Positions 1 to 10,310 of a DNA stretch of 64,000 bases are shown here, one piece after another. The notes beneath the pieces were generated by a model. The model ran no database searches, was not told where the DNA came from, and saw only the letters and a list, made by a program, of their open reading frames with translations. Each line of letters begins with the position of its first letter. The first letter of the stretch is position 1. Both the position numbers and the translations under genes were made by a program. This DNA is from Thraustochytrium sp. TN22 (taxonomy: Eukaryota; Sar; Bigyra; Thraustochytrida; Thraustochytriidae), in contig JABLUY010000001.1 of the NCBI GenBank assembly GCA_013306675.1, positions 248,001 through 312,000 of the forward strand. The letters are read 5' to 3'.

Positions 1-877
1 GCACGGCCTGCAGGATAGCCGGGCCGCCGAGCTCGTGGCCGCCCTCGTGCGCCTCGTAGCGAACCTTGACGCCCGAATTGGTGAGCAGCTCCTTGGCCCA
101 GGAGGAGGCCTGGAAAGGCAGCACCGGGTCGGCACGGCCGTGTGTGATGAGCACGCGCAGGTCGTGGCCCTTGCTCGCCTTTGTGATCTTCTCGTGCCAC
201 TCGTCCACGACGATGGGAGCGCCAGAGAACATCATGACGCCGTGCACGCGGCGGTCGCCAAGCAGGTGCCAGCTGAGGTCGGCCGCCGTCATGGCTCCCT
301 GACTAAAGCCACCCAGCAGGAGCGGCACGTCCTGGGCGTTGAAGCGCGCCTCGATGGCGAGGATCACTTCGCGCAGCTTGGCTCTGCACTCCTCGAGCCC
401 GCTCGGCTTGTCACGAATCAGGCGCGCAATGCCCTCCTGGCCAGCCTGCAGCGCGCCGAGCCAGCTCATGACGTCCAGCTCCCACCAGGCCGCCGCGCCC
501 ATGGACGTTACGCTCACTGGCGCCTGTGGCAGCACGAACATGAGCTTGCGCCCGTGAAGGCGCCGCTGCATCTCCTCTGCGAGCGGCACGAAGTTCGTGT
601 TGGTGGCGTTGAAGCCGTGCAGCACCACCACCACGGCGTCCAGCTTCTCTGCGCCGTGGTGGCCCACCAGCAGGCACTCGAAGTCGCCCACCTTTTCCGC
701 CTTGGTCGCCCACTCCCCCGGCTTGGGCGCGGCCGCCGCGCGCTGGGCCAGCAGGTCCTTGGCCTCCGCGGCGCGCGCCAGGAGGTCCGACTTCTCCACA
801 CACCCGTGCGTCGTCAGCCCGGCGCTCGCGATCACCTCCTTCAGCTGTTTCATCGACATGGCCTTGAGCTCCTCCAT
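1..877 (-). CDS. Acyl-protein thioesterase/carboxylesterase-like hydrolase (3' end beyond window)
   Basis: The minus-strand frame opens at an ATG (874-877 region, context GAGGATGGAGG) and stays open to the left edge, so about 292 codons are visible and the C-terminus is missing. Residues about 1-38 (SMKQLKEVIASAGL, then GCVEKSDLLARA) look like the small SAP/ARMET-type helical domain. From about residue 60 the sequence is an alpha/beta hydrolase of the phospholipase/carboxylesterase (LYPLA, dienelactone hydrolase-like) family. It has VVVLHGFNATN near the oxyanion region, the nucleophile elbow GGFSQGAM with Ser near 192, and a late acid/His region (HGRADPVLPF, then YEAHEGGHELGG). Family members cleave thioester-linked palmitate from proteins or act on small esters. 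The exact substrate cannot be read from sequence. It is transcribed away from the myosin gene. Confidence 0.82.
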   Translation of the reverse strand, partial: MEELKAMSMKQLKEVIASAGLTTHGCVEKSDLLARAAEAKDLLAQRAAAAPKPGEWATKAEKVGDFECLLVGHHGAEKLDAVVVVLHGFNATNTNFVPLAEEMQRRLHGRKLMFVLPQAPVSVTSMGAAAWWELDVMSWLGALQAGQEGIARLIRDKPSGLEECRAKLREVILAIEARFNAQDVPLLLGGFSQGAMTAADLSWHLLGDRRVHGVMMFSGAPIVVDEWHEKITKASKGHDLRVLITHGRADPVLPFQASSWAKELLTNSGVKVRYEAHEGGHELGGPAILQAV

Positions 878-2929
878 CCTCCTCGTGGCGCGCCAGGCGC
901 TGCGCGGCCAAGCTTCTGCTCTGCCGCTGCCAGCAACCCAGGGCCGATCGATCGATCGATCGATCGATCGATCGAGAAAGACAGACAGAGGACGCTATGT
1001 AATTGAGCTCTTCACCTCCCTTGGTGGGTGGACAAAATTGTCAAATTTAAAGGATGGGACCGCCTGCATGTGTCGCGGGCAGAAAAAGGCGAAGGCCGCG
1101 GCGCGACAGCCTAACTTTTAAAAAAAGAGCGCAGTGAGGCTCAAGGAGTCAGAGCTAGTCTGCCTAACTTAGAGCATTGTACTAGGAAGTTGCTGGCAGC
1201 CGCATCTGGCAAGTTCCCATTTCATCATTCTCGCGCGAGCTTCCGTTGCGGCAGGTTCGCGATGATCTGGCTGGCTGGCAGGAGCAGTCAGACAGACAAG
1301 CTCTGCTCTTTAGGTTCGAGCGCATAGTCACCTCGTTGCCTCCCCAGGGCTGATCAACTAGCTGCCAGGCAGGCCAGTCACTGCAGCTCACCTTCCGAGG
1401 GGTGTTGTCCAGTCTGGGCGGAACGACTCCGAGCGACCACGAGCGTCAGCCGCCAGCCCTGGCAGCTGAGCCGAGCTTCTTGCGCTCTTCAGGCTTTCTC
1501 TCACTGTGCAGACAACAATTCGATCGCGCTGACGGCTTCGGTGGCACGCGCAGCGCACGCAACCTGGAGCCGTTCGAGTATTGCATCACCTCACCTAGCT
1601 CACTTGCCGGTTGGCAGTGAACAACCACCCACTTGGTCGCAGTGTCCGTGGCCGCGTGGCGGCGGTTGGATCCTGCTGCCCTGGCTGGCCTAACTACTCG
1701 TACCCCCCACCAGTGTCTGGCGTGTACGCCGTGTCGACGACGTGACCAGCGCTTGTACGGTACGACTCGAAGCCTCCACCCGAGTCCACCGGCCAGCCCA
1801 AGGCGGCGGCACTAGGCCTAGGCCTAAACCAACTCTTTCCAAGCTTTTGAAGCTACGGCGTCATCCCCTCCAGCTTCGCGAGCAACTTCCAGGATGCTTT
1901 CGATAACGGGATCGTCGCAACCTAAGCCTGCGGAATCGAGCCGTGGCGCCAGCGCGCTGCTCAGGCCCGCGCAGGCCCGCGGCAGGGCCGCGACAAGGCC
2001 GACGCGCGGCCGGCCCGCCGGCTGGCGCACACGCAGCGCAGCGCAGCGCAGCGCGCGCCGCGCGAGGCCTTGCGCAGCGCGATGACGGGCCCCGCGCAGC
2101 CGCGCCGCCACGCTTGACTGCTTTCAAACCTCGGCCTCCTCGTCCCGCGCGGGACGTGCCTCGTCCGTCCGCACTGGCGGCTGATCTCCTCTGCCTCCAC
2201 TGGGGCTTCTGGCGGCACGCGCCGCGGGCGGGGGCGCGGCGCCTCTCCCCTCGCCCCTCTGGGGGGCCAGCTCCCACCTACACGGAAAGAAAACGACCGA
2301 GACACGCCAGAGGGAGCCAGACCTGAACGCCACTGGGTGCAAGCGGGAGGCGGAGTGGGAGAAGAGGATTAAAGACAGCGGCGCGTGTCCGCGCGCGTCC
2401 GAAAAGGGCAAGCTGGTTGCGCCGTTCAAAACTCAATCCACTGCCGGAGCGCGCGCGCCGGGAGCGGCGGCGGCGGCGGCGGCGGCGGCGCGGGCGCGGC
2501 GTAGGGAAGCGCGGCGCGGCGTGGCGCGGCGCGGCGCGAGGGCGGCCGCCGCAAGCCGGCGCGGCGATAGAGCGACCGCGTGGCGGCTTGCGCTGCGCGT
2601 TCTCGCCCATTTCATCGATCGACTCGCGGCGACGCAAGCCGGCGCTTAGCAGAAGCGGCCGCCGATACCTTCCTCCCTCGCGCGCGGCGGCGCGGGCGCG
2701 CGGGCGCGGCGCGGGCGGCCGAGCGCGCGCGGGCGCGGCGGCGCGGCCGAGCCCCCCGCCCCCCCCTCCCCCCGCGCGGGGCGACCCGTCCGTGCCGGCG
2801 CGGCGACGGAGGCCGGCATCGGAGGCCGTGCACCGACGGCGCGTGCAAGCGCAAGCAGCAGCGTAGCAGCAACAGCGGTGGCAGCGAGAGGCAGGGCCAA
2901 GACGGCGGCGCGTCGGCCGAGCAGACAGC
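878..2929. other. Intergenic region between divergent hydrolase and myosin genes
   Basis: About 2 kb separates the two start codons. It holds a GATC tetranucleotide tract (945-975), ordinary mixed sequence to about 1900, then very GC-rich sequence with GGC and GCGCG runs to the myosin ATG, probably 5' untranslated DNA. The short open frames here resemble no protein I know and show no good start context. I found no RNA gene. Confidence 0.6.
945..975. repeat. (CGAT)n microsatellite
   Basis: A nearly perfect tetranucleotide run of about 7.5 copies lies 70 bp upstream of the hydrolase ATG. Each unit is self-complementary, so the tract is palindromic. Confidence 0.95.
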
Positions 2930-5900
2930 ATGGGGCGGTCGGCGACGGACCACCTGGACGTGGGCGCCGCGGTCTGGGTGCGCGATGACGAGGAGGCGTG
3001 GGTGCGCGGCGTGATCGTGGAGAAGAACGGGTCCCAGCTCAGCGTCAAGACGGACAACCGGCGCACGGTGCAGGCGAGCAAGGACGATGTGGAGTTCTGC
3101 TCGACGACGCCGCGGCAGGAGGAGAAGGTGGACGACCTGACGCAGCTGCCGGACCTGCACCAGGCGGCGCTGCTGAACACGCTGCACGTGCGGTTTGAAG
3201 CGGACAAGATTTACACGTTTAGCGGGGAGATCCTCATTGCGGTGAACCCGTTCAAGCGCATCGGCGGCCTGTATGAGCCGCGGAGCCTGGCCAAGTACGC
3301 GAACGCGGGCGTGGGCGAGGTGGAGCTCATGGCGCCGCACGCGTACCGCGTGGCCGGGGCGGCGTTCCGCGCCATGGGCATGTACAATGGGCGCAACCAG
3401 AGCATCATGGTGAGTGGCGAGAGTGGCGCTGGCAAGACGTACAACACCAAGGTGCTGCTCTCGTACCTGACTGTGGTGTCGTCGGGCGACGTGTCGCGCG
3501 GTATGGACGACTTCCGGGAGTCGCTGCGGCGCGCGTCGCGGCGGAAGACTACGCTGGCGGGCGCAAGCATAGCACAGCGCGTGCTGGAGGCCAACCCTCT
3601 CATGGAGGCCTTTGGCAACGCCAAGACGCTGCGCAACGACAACTCGTCGCGCTTTGGCAAGCTCATTGAGCTGGACTTTGACCAGCAGTCGTCGCGGCTC
3701 ATGGGCGCAGCCATCGACGTCTACTTGCTGGAGAAGGCACGGGTGGTGCACCAGCAGGAGGGCGAGCGCAACTACCACATCTTTTATGAGATGGCGGCCG
3801 GCATGTCGCGCAGCGAGAGGGAGGACCTGGACTTTCCCGACCTGCGCGACTGCCGCTACATTGAGTCGTCCACGATGGAGCGCGCCGATATCGACGACAA
3901 CACGCAGTGGAAGATGACGCGCGCGGCCTTTGACATCTTGGGCTTCTCGGACCAGGAGCGCACGCAGGTGCTGCGCGTCATGTCGGCCGTCCTTCACCTG
4001 GGCAACATCACCTTTGAGCCGCACAATCACGATGGCGCCGAGGGCAGCAAGGTGGCGCGCGATGCGCGCGACGCCCTGGCCAGCTGCGCTGCGGCCCTGG
4101 GCGTCGAGGAGGCGGAGCTTGTCAGTACGCTCACCACGCGCGGCATCAGCGTGGGCGGCGGCGGCTTTTTGGCGGCCCTCTCGGGCGGCCGCGGTTCCGA
4201 GGCGCTTGTCAAGCAGCACAACGTGACCCAGGCCGAGGAGGCGCGCGAGGCGCTGGCCATGGCGCTTTACGAGCGCACCTTTGGCTGGATCGTCTGGCGC
4301 ATCAACGAGGCCATCGGCGTGAGCGCCAAGACCACGCCGCAGAAGCGCGCGGCGCGCAAGAGCCGGCACGCCATGTCTCTGGCGCCGCCTCGCGGCGGCG
4401 GCGGCCGCGGCCGCACGACGGCCGAGCCGACGTACTATGACGACCACAGCATCGGCGTGCTGGACATCTTCGGCTTTGAGGTCTTCGAGTCCAACGGCTT
4501 CGAGCAGCTCATGATCAACTACACGAACGAGCGCCTTCAGGCGCAGTTCAACGAGCACATCTTCAAGCAGGAGGCGGCGCTCTTCGAGTCGGAGGGCCTG
4601 GACTGGGCCAGCATCGACTGGCCCGACAACCAGCTCACGCTGGACATGATCGAGACCAAGCCCATCGGCCTGCTCTCGTTGCTGGATGAAACCTGCCTCA
4701 TGGGTTCCGGCACCGACAAGAGCTTTGTGGCCAAGTTGTACCAGAACCTGGCCAAGGGCCGCTTCGCCGAGGTCTTCCGCGCTGATCGCAACCACCAGGT
4801 GCGCTTTCAGTTCGAGATCGCGCACTTTGCCGGCCCAGTGGTGTACGGCTCGCATGGCTTCATCGCCAAGAATAAGAACGAGCTGCGGCCCGAGGCCGTC
4901 GACCTGCTGCGCGGGTCCGAGGACCCGTGGCTGGCCATCTTGCTGCCGCCCGACGCCTCGGCGGCCGGTGGCGGCGCGGACGCGCAGGAGTACTTTACGC
5001 AGGTGGCCAACCGGCCCAAGAAGCAGCGGTCCAGCCTGCAGCGCCACGCGCGCGCCTCCCAGCGCGCCACGCGTCTGCAGCAAAAGACGGTCAGCAGCCA
5101 CTTCCGCACGCAGCTCTCCGTGGCGCTCAACCACATCAACGCCTCGCAGCCGCACTACATCCGCTGCATCAAGCCCAACGACCTCAACGTGGAGGCCATC
5201 TTTTCCCGGCCGCGCGTCGAGGAGCAGCTGGCCTACTCGGGTGTGCTCGAAGTCGTGCGCGTGGCGCGCGCTGGCTACCCGACGCGCTTCGCGCTGCGCG
5301 ACTTCGCCGACCGCTTCCACGTGCTCAGCGTGTCGCGGTCCTCGCGGCGCCGGTCCAAGAGCCGGGGCAAGTCGCGCCACCGCGACGCGGCTGACTACCG
5401 CGAGACCTGCGAGCGCATCGTCAAGACAGCCAAGCTCGAGAACGTGGTCGACTATCAGATCGGCCACACCAAGGTTTTCCTCAAGCCCTTTGCCTACACG
5501 GCGCTCGAGGTGGCCAAGGGCGAACGCATCCTGCGCTACGTGCTTGTTCTGCAGCGCAACGTGCGTATTTTTCTGCGCACCTACCGCGCCACCAAGAAGC
5601 TGCGCGCCGCCAAGAAGATCCAGCGCAACGTGCGCGGCTTCTTGGTGCGCCGCGACTACGGTCGCTTCCGCAAGGAGCGCCGCGCCGCCATCAACATCCA
5701 GCGCATCGCACGCGGCGTGCTGGCGCGCAAGCGCGTCATCCCGCTCATCGAGAAGCGCATCGCCGACGACAAGCGCCGCCGCGAGTCGGCCGCCGCGCGC
5801 ATCAAGAAGGCCTACCGCCGCAAGGTGCTCAAGGACCGCCTGCGCGAGATCCGCGAGGAGTCCGTGCGCCAGCGCAGCGCCATCATGCTGCAGAGCCTTG

Positions 5901-6730
5901 CGCGCGTGCTCAAGGCGCAAAAGATCGCCAACAACATGTACGCGGACCGCGTCGCCAACGACGCCGCGCGCACGCTCCAGGGCCTCGCGCGCGTCTTGGC
6001 CGCCAAGAAGACGCGAGAGATGCTCGAGGCCGAGCGCGAAGAGGAAGAGGAGGAGGAGCCCAACCTCTTCATCCTCTACGCCGGCCCGCTGCTCGTGCTC
6101 TTCTTCTTCACGCAGCCGCTGCTCATTCTTGGCCTGGTCGGCGTTGCCGGGGCCATGCTCGCCGGCGCCGGCATGGCCCTCGAGGCCGAGCAGCGCCAGC
6201 GCCTCGTGCAGGAGGACGGCGACGTGTACGTGCGCCGCGCGCGCCGCACGCGTCGCAACATGCGCCGCGCCGGCCGTGGCGACTACGTCGACGAGGACGA
6301 GGACGACTTTCTTGACGACGAGGAGGACTCCGAGCTCGGCGAGGAGGACCTCGACTTTTTCGCGCGCAATAAGGACAACAGCCGCAAGCTCACCCGCCAG
6401 CTCGCGCGCAACCGCCCGCGCGACCGCTCCGTGGGCGCGGCCTCCCAAAAGTCCAGCCGCTCGGCGCGGTCTGCCAAGTCGACCGCCTCGCGCCGGACCC
6501 AATCTTCCAAGTACTCTTCCGCCGCGGCGCCCTCGCCGGCGGCGCCATCGGCCTCGCGTCGCGCGACCCTGCGCGCCGCCTCGCCCTCGGCCAGCTCGCG
6601 CAAGCTCCCGCCCGCGCGCAAGGGCATTTCCTCGCGCAAGCTTGACATGTCCGCCTACGATGACTTCGACACCTACTTTACCGCTTCCAAGAAGAAGACC
6701 ACGCGTCGCGTCCGCGGCGGCCGCCCCTGA
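2930..6730 (+). CDS. Myosin heavy chain with IQ motifs and C-terminal transmembrane hairpin
   Basis: A 1266-residue single-exon unconventional myosin. Residues about 10-60 form an SH3-like N-terminal domain (VWVRDDEEAWVRGVI). The motor follows, with P-loop GESGAGKT (163-170), switch I NDNSSRFGK (236-244), switch II DIFGFE (about 511-516) and the actin-binding/SH helix region (HYIRCIKPND). The neck (about 870-1025) has roughly six IQ-like motifs, for example IQRNVRGFLVRR and IQRIARGVLARK, for calmodulin-type light chains. There is no long coiled coil, so it is probably monomeric. After an EEEEEEE stretch, residues about 1045-1085 are strongly hydrophobic in two blocks split by TQP, reading as a membrane hairpin. 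The tail has an acidic patch (DEDEDDFLDDEEDSE) and then a basic Ser/Arg-rich end. The ATG context (CAGCATGG) is good and no in-frame upstream ATG was seen. The motor assignment is certain; membrane insertion is inferred. Confidence 0.95.
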   Translation: MGRSATDHLDVGAAVWVRDDEEAWVRGVIVEKNGSQLSVKTDNRRTVQASKDDVEFCSTTPRQEEKVDDLTQLPDLHQAALLNTLHVRFEADKIYTFSGEILIAVNPFKRIGGLYEPRSLAKYANAGVGEVELMAPHAYRVAGAAFRAMGMYNGRNQSIMVSGESGAGKTYNTKVLLSYLTVVSSGDVSRGMDDFRESLRRASRRKTTLAGASIAQRVLEANPLMEAFGNAKTLRNDNSSRFGKLIELDFDQQSSRLMGAAIDVYLLEKARVVHQQEGERNYHIFYEMAAGMSRSEREDLDFPDLRDCRYIESSTMERADIDDNTQWKMTRAAFDILGFSDQERTQVLRVMSAVLHLGNITFEPHNHDGAEGSKVARDARDALASCAAALGVEEAELVSTLTTRGISVGGGGFLAALSGGRGSEALVKQHNVTQAEEAREALAMALYERTFGWIVWRINEAIGVSAKTTPQKRAARKSRHAMSLAPPRGGGGRGRTTAEPTYYDDHSIGVLDIFGFEVFESNGFEQLMINYTNERLQAQFNEHIFKQEAALFESEGLDWASIDWPDNQLTLDMIETKPIGLLSLLDETCLMGSGTDKSFVAKLYQNLAKGRFAEVFRADRNHQVRFQFEIAHFAGPVVYGSHGFIAKNKNELRPEAVDLLRGSEDPWLAILLPPDASAAGGGADAQEYFTQVANRPKKQRSSLQRHARASQRATRLQQKTVSSHFRTQLSVALNHINASQPHYIRCIKPNDLNVEAIFSRPRVEEQLAYSGVLEVVRVARAGYPTRFALRDFADRFHVLSVSRSSRRRSKSRGKSRHRDAADYRETCERIVKTAKLENVVDYQIGHTKVFLKPFAYTALEVAKGERILRYVLVLQRNVRIFLRTYRATKKLRAAKKIQRNVRGFLVRRDYGRFRKERRAAINIQRIARGVLARKRVIPLIEKRIADDKRRRESAAARIKKAYRRKVLKDRLREIREESVRQRSAIMLQSLARVLKAQKIANNMYADRVANDAARTLQGLARVLAAKKTREMLEAEREEEEEEEPNLFILYAGPLLVLFFFTQPLLILGLVGVAGAMLAGAGMALEAEQRQRLVQEDGDVYVRRARRTRRNMRRAGRGDYVDEDEDDFLDDEEDSELGEEDLDFFARNKDNSRKLTRQLARNRPRDRSVGAASQKSSRSARSAKSTASRRTQSSKYSSAAAPSPAAPSASRRATLRAASPSASSRKLPPARKGISSRKLDMSAYDDFDTYFTASKKKTTRRVRGGRP

Positions 6731-7709
6731 CTGACGAACTGATGAACATCTCGTGACCAGTAGCCTCCAGTAAAGAGTTAACCTCGTTTTGTTCTGTTGT
6801 GATTGCATGCATGCTCTCGCGCCGCCTTCGCTGACATGGACTGAGAGACGGGCTCAGACAGCCTCCGGCCCGGCCGTAAGTACGGACGCCGTCACGGTGC
6901 GAAACGCCGGCCCGCCGCCCGGGCCGCCGACCACGAGCGGGCGGGCCGCCGCGGCCATGCACTCCGGATAAACGTTAAGTTCACTCACTACGAGACGAGA
7001 GTCTACGGCGGATAGTCACTGTAGTAGCCAAAGTAGTGTAGTAGTTGGTCCCCCAAGCGCAGCGGGGCCTCCGAGTCCTCGCTGGCGAACCGGAGCCCCG
7101 AACAGAACACCGGAACCACTGGCAAGCAGCGCGCTGGAACTCCAATGCACTGTACAGCCTGCTACAGCCTGCCGCAGCCAGCGGGCGCCAGCGGCGGGCG
7201 GGCGACTCGGAGCGAGCGCGGCCACTGCAGGGCGAGCGCGGGCGAGCCTGTGTGCGAGTCGTGCGAGTGAGCCTGAGCGCGCCGTGCCCGAACAAGCGCC
7301 GGCAACCTTGCTGCGCCCGGCCCGGCCGTGCGTGAGTGAGCGAGCGCTCACGGCATCCTCGCCTCGCCACCCGCGCCCTGAGGCAGGCTGAAAGCAAGCC
7401 CAAACAAGGCCCGATCCCGCGCCCGGAAAAAGCGGCCTCGGCGACGCTCGGCTGTGCGAGCCTCGGCTGGCCGTGCGAGCGAGGCCGCCGCGCCGCAGGC
7501 CGCCGCCGCGCCGCGAGACCGGGGGCTGGCCGCCGGTGGCGCGCGCCCATCGAGGCCTCGGGCTGCCTGCCTGCACGTGCGTCACAGAGATTAATTAGTT
7601 AGCTACCAGAGCGAGCGAGCGAGGCCGCGCGCGGCGCGCGGCAGCGCGGCAGAGGCGGAGGCGCGCGCAGGGCGGCGGCGCGGCGGCGGTGGCGGCGGCG
7701 GCGCGGTCG
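6731..7709. other. Intergenic region between myosin and ankyrin genes
   Basis: About 980 bp between tandem genes. The first part would hold the myosin 3' UTR; from about 7180 it becomes GC-rich with repeated GCGAGC-type words up to the next ATG. No recognisable gene or structural RNA was seen. Confidence 0.55.
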
Positions 7710-10310
7710 ATGCGGGAGCGCGCGCGGTCGGCGGCGGGCGCGGCGCGGTCGGCGGCGCGCGCGCGCGGGCATCGCGGGTGGGCGGCGGCGCTGGGGGCGG
7801 CGGCGGCCGTGCAAGCGCGGCTGCGCGGCGCCGGCTGGTGCGCGGGCTGCAGCGCCGCGCGCGGAAGGCAGGCGGCGCTGCACAGAGACCTGCTGGAGGC
7901 AGCCGCGGCAGGCGACGTGGACCTGGTGAACAGGCTCGTCCTCCTGCTGGGCGCGGACGTGCGGCGCCTCGGGAGGCGCAGGCCGTACAAGGGGCTCTCG
8001 GCGCTGCACGTGGCGGCCGAGGCAGGCCACGAGGAGGTCTGCAGGAGCCTGCTGGAGTCGCATGCCGAGGTGAACGACGTCGCGACCCATGGCAGTGAAA
8101 AGGGCGCCACGCCGGCCATGCTCGCGGCTCGGGCCGGCCACGTTGACGTGTGCGTGCTGCTCGCGGCGCACGGCGCCGTCTGGGCCAAGGGCGATGCGGA
8201 GCGGTGTTTGCACGACGCGGCGCGCAAGCGCCGCGCGGCCATTTGCGCCTTCTTGCTTGACCATAGCGATGCCCAAGTGGACGCGCAGGACGAGGAGGGC
8301 AGGACAGCGCTGCTGCTGGCGGCCGCCTTTACACAGCGCGAGCAACCAATGCTGTCGCTCGCGTCCAGGGCTCTGCGCGCGAGAGAGGAGCGCAGCGCGC
8401 GCGCCAAGGAGGCAGCCGAACGCCTTGAGGTCTGCGATCTCCTGCTTGAGCGCGGCGCCGACCCCAACCACGCCGACCACCTCGGCCGGACCCCTTTGCT
8501 CAACGCCGCCGGCCACTCGAACGTTGCTCAAGCGCTCCTTCTCGCCGGCGCGCACGTCAACGAGCACGGCGGCCTCGAGGATGAGTCGGCGCTGCAAGTG
8601 GGTGCCTCCAAGCCAGGCTTCGTGCGTCTCATGATCGCCAACGGCGCCGATGTCAACGCGCGCTCGCGCCGCGGCACGACGCCCTTGCACACGGCCGCGG
8701 CCGCCGGCACGCGCAAGGCACACGAGGCCATCGCCTTGCTTCTGCAGGCCGGCGCGCGACCCGACGTCAAGGACCAGGACGGCCGCACGCCGCTGCACTA
8801 CGCGGCCGAGGCGCTGAACAGGGCCGCCTGCGCGGCGCTCCTTCAGCACGATAGCACTCCTCTGGACGCTCAAGACAACGCAGGCAATTCCGCGCTCATG
8901 GTGGCCATGCTGCAATACCGCGCGTCGAACCGATCGCGCGATATCATTGCCATTTATCGTCTCCTCAAGGACCGTGGCGCCGACCTCACCTTGGAAAATT
9001 ACCAGGGCCAGGACATGGTCTCGATCGCGCGCGTCAGTGGCATTCCAGCCTTCACCAAGCTCGTGCGCGGCGACCTCGGCCTCCCTTCGCTCCCGCCGAT
9101 TCCCGCAATGCCGCCGCCGCCGTCCTCCGAGATCGGAGACGACGACGATGACGAAAGCGAGCCAGAGCCCGTCCCGTCACACCTGGCTGAGTCCGCTCGA
9201 GGTGGCGCCGGCGACGGCGCGGCTCGCGGCCGCGGCCGACGCCGGCGGCCTCGTCCCCGCCCTCCAGCCGACGCCAAAGCGGCGGCCGTCGGGCCCCTCA
9301 TGGTGGAGGTCATGAGCGACAGCGACGACGAGGAGGATACTGACGATCTGCAAGAAGAGACCGAGTATCACCAGGAAGATGCCGGTTACGCCGACCCACG
9401 GCACGTCGAGGCCGAAATGGAGCACTTGGATGATGCGACCGAGCTCTCTCATGACGAAGGCGAGCTCGCTTACGATGAAGGCGAGTTGGCTCACGACGCG
9501 GAGCTCGCGCACGACGAAGCGGAGCTCGCTCGCGAAGAAGGGGCGCTTTCTGACGTAGAGGAAGGCAAAGAGAGTCAGGATGGGGTTGCCGAAGGAGAGG
9601 AAGAGCAGGCTGCTATTTTGGAGGAGGAGGAGGAGGAGGAGGAGGAGGAGGTGGTGGTGGTGGTGGTGGTGGATGGGGAGGAGAGGTATGACGTCAACGA
9701 CGACGATGACGACGACGAAGGCGAGGAGGAAGACCATCATCAGGGGGAGGAGGGCGACGAGGACGAGGACGAGGACGAGGGCGATGAAGATGAAGATGAG
9801 CAGGTGGACATCAAGCAAGCCGAGAGCGAGGCGGCCGAGCACCCTGATGCAACACCGGCCACCCGACCCCGATCGGACGCTTCCATATCTCTTGCAGATA
9901 GCGAGATGGAGCACGAAGATGATGCAGACGCCCTGGCCGATCAAGGGGATGAACACGACAGTGCGGGTTCCGAACCTGAGCTGCCCGTGCAGCCTGCGTT
10001 TATGTACTTTCTCGCTGTCCTGCGGCTGAGACACCTGGCTCAGCCCCTGGCACGCCTTGGGATTTCACGAGTTGGCCATCTGAGTGCGCTGGACGACGAC
10101 GACATGGACGGTCTGCTCCTGTCCAGCGCTGAGCGTGCACGCCTTCGCAACGCGGTTGTGGGTGCGCGACAGAGCGCGTCGGGGCGCACGCTGGGCACCG
10201 GCGCTTCTTCACGGCGTGCAGACATTGACGATTATGAATACAATGATGACCACGACGACGACGAGGAGGAGGACCCAACTCTGGTGCAGCCGGAACGCCT
10301 CGGGCGATGA
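7710..10310 (+). CDS. Ankyrin-repeat protein with acidic low-complexity region and C-terminal SAM-like domain
   Basis: The frame is open from 7689, but that codon is GTG. The first in-frame ATG is 7710, giving 866 residues. After a basic N-terminus, residues about 55-450 hold some ten ankyrin repeats with the usual G-TPLH-AA and LL--GAD patterns (LSALHVAAEAGHEEV, TTPLHTAAAAGTRK, RTPLHYAAEALNRA). Residues about 475-750 are strongly acidic, with short tandem units of the type ELAHDEG (about 578-615), an E10-V7 run and D/E clusters. Residues about 763-820 (LGISRVGHLSALDDDDMDGL, then SSAERARLRNAV) match the C-terminal half of a SAM domain, a helical interaction module. The last residues are acidic again. 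It is probably a scaffold; partners are unknown. Its stop lies 56 bp from the convergent receptor's stop. Confidence 0.85.
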   Translation: MRERARSAAGAARSAARARGHRGWAAALGAAAAVQARLRGAGWCAGCSAARGRQAALHRDLLEAAAAGDVDLVNRLVLLLGADVRRLGRRRPYKGLSALHVAAEAGHEEVCRSLLESHAEVNDVATHGSEKGATPAMLAARAGHVDVCVLLAAHGAVWAKGDAERCLHDAARKRRAAICAFLLDHSDAQVDAQDEEGRTALLLAAAFTQREQPMLSLASRALRAREERSARAKEAAERLEVCDLLLERGADPNHADHLGRTPLLNAAGHSNVAQALLLAGAHVNEHGGLEDESALQVGASKPGFVRLMIANGADVNARSRRGTTPLHTAAAAGTRKAHEAIALLLQAGARPDVKDQDGRTPLHYAAEALNRAACAALLQHDSTPLDAQDNAGNSALMVAMLQYRASNRSRDIIAIYRLLKDRGADLTLENYQGQDMVSIARVSGIPAFTKLVRGDLGLPSLPPIPAMPPPPSSEIGDDDDDESEPEPVPSHLAESARGGAGDGAARGRGRRRRPRPRPPADAKAAAVGPLMVEVMSDSDDEEDTDDLQEETEYHQEDAGYADPRHVEAEMEHLDDATELSHDEGELAYDEGELAHDAELAHDEAELAREEGALSDVEEGKESQDGVAEGEEEQAAILEEEEEEEEEEVVVVVVVDGEERYDVNDDDDDDEGEEEDHHQGEEGDEDEDEDEGDEDEDEQVDIKQAESEAAEHPDATPATRPRSDASISLADSEMEHEDDADALADQGDEHDSAGSEPELPVQPAFMYFLAVLRLRHLAQPLARLGISRVGHLSALDDDDMDGLLLSSAERARLRNAVVGARQSASGRTLGTGASSRRADIDDYEYNDDHDDDEEEDPTLVQPERLGR
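9621..9671 (+). repeat. (GAG)10(GTG)7 compound trinucleotide repeat in coding sequence
   Basis: Ten GAG codons run directly into seven GTG codons inside the ankyrin protein, giving ten Glu followed by seven Val. A single A-to-T change that then spread by slippage would explain the junction. Confidence 0.95.

Noticed and set aside
35-1006. A 323-codon plus-strand frame over the hydrolase gene
   Set aside because: The opposite strand encodes a recognisable hydrolase with GFSQGA; this frame is its antisense and ends in the GATC repeat.
2612-6808. A 1398-codon open frame on the minus strand opposite the myosin gene
   Set aside because: It mirrors the myosin codons, is rich in His/Ala/Arg/Leu repeats with no domain, and arises because codons ending in G or C leave few antisense stops.
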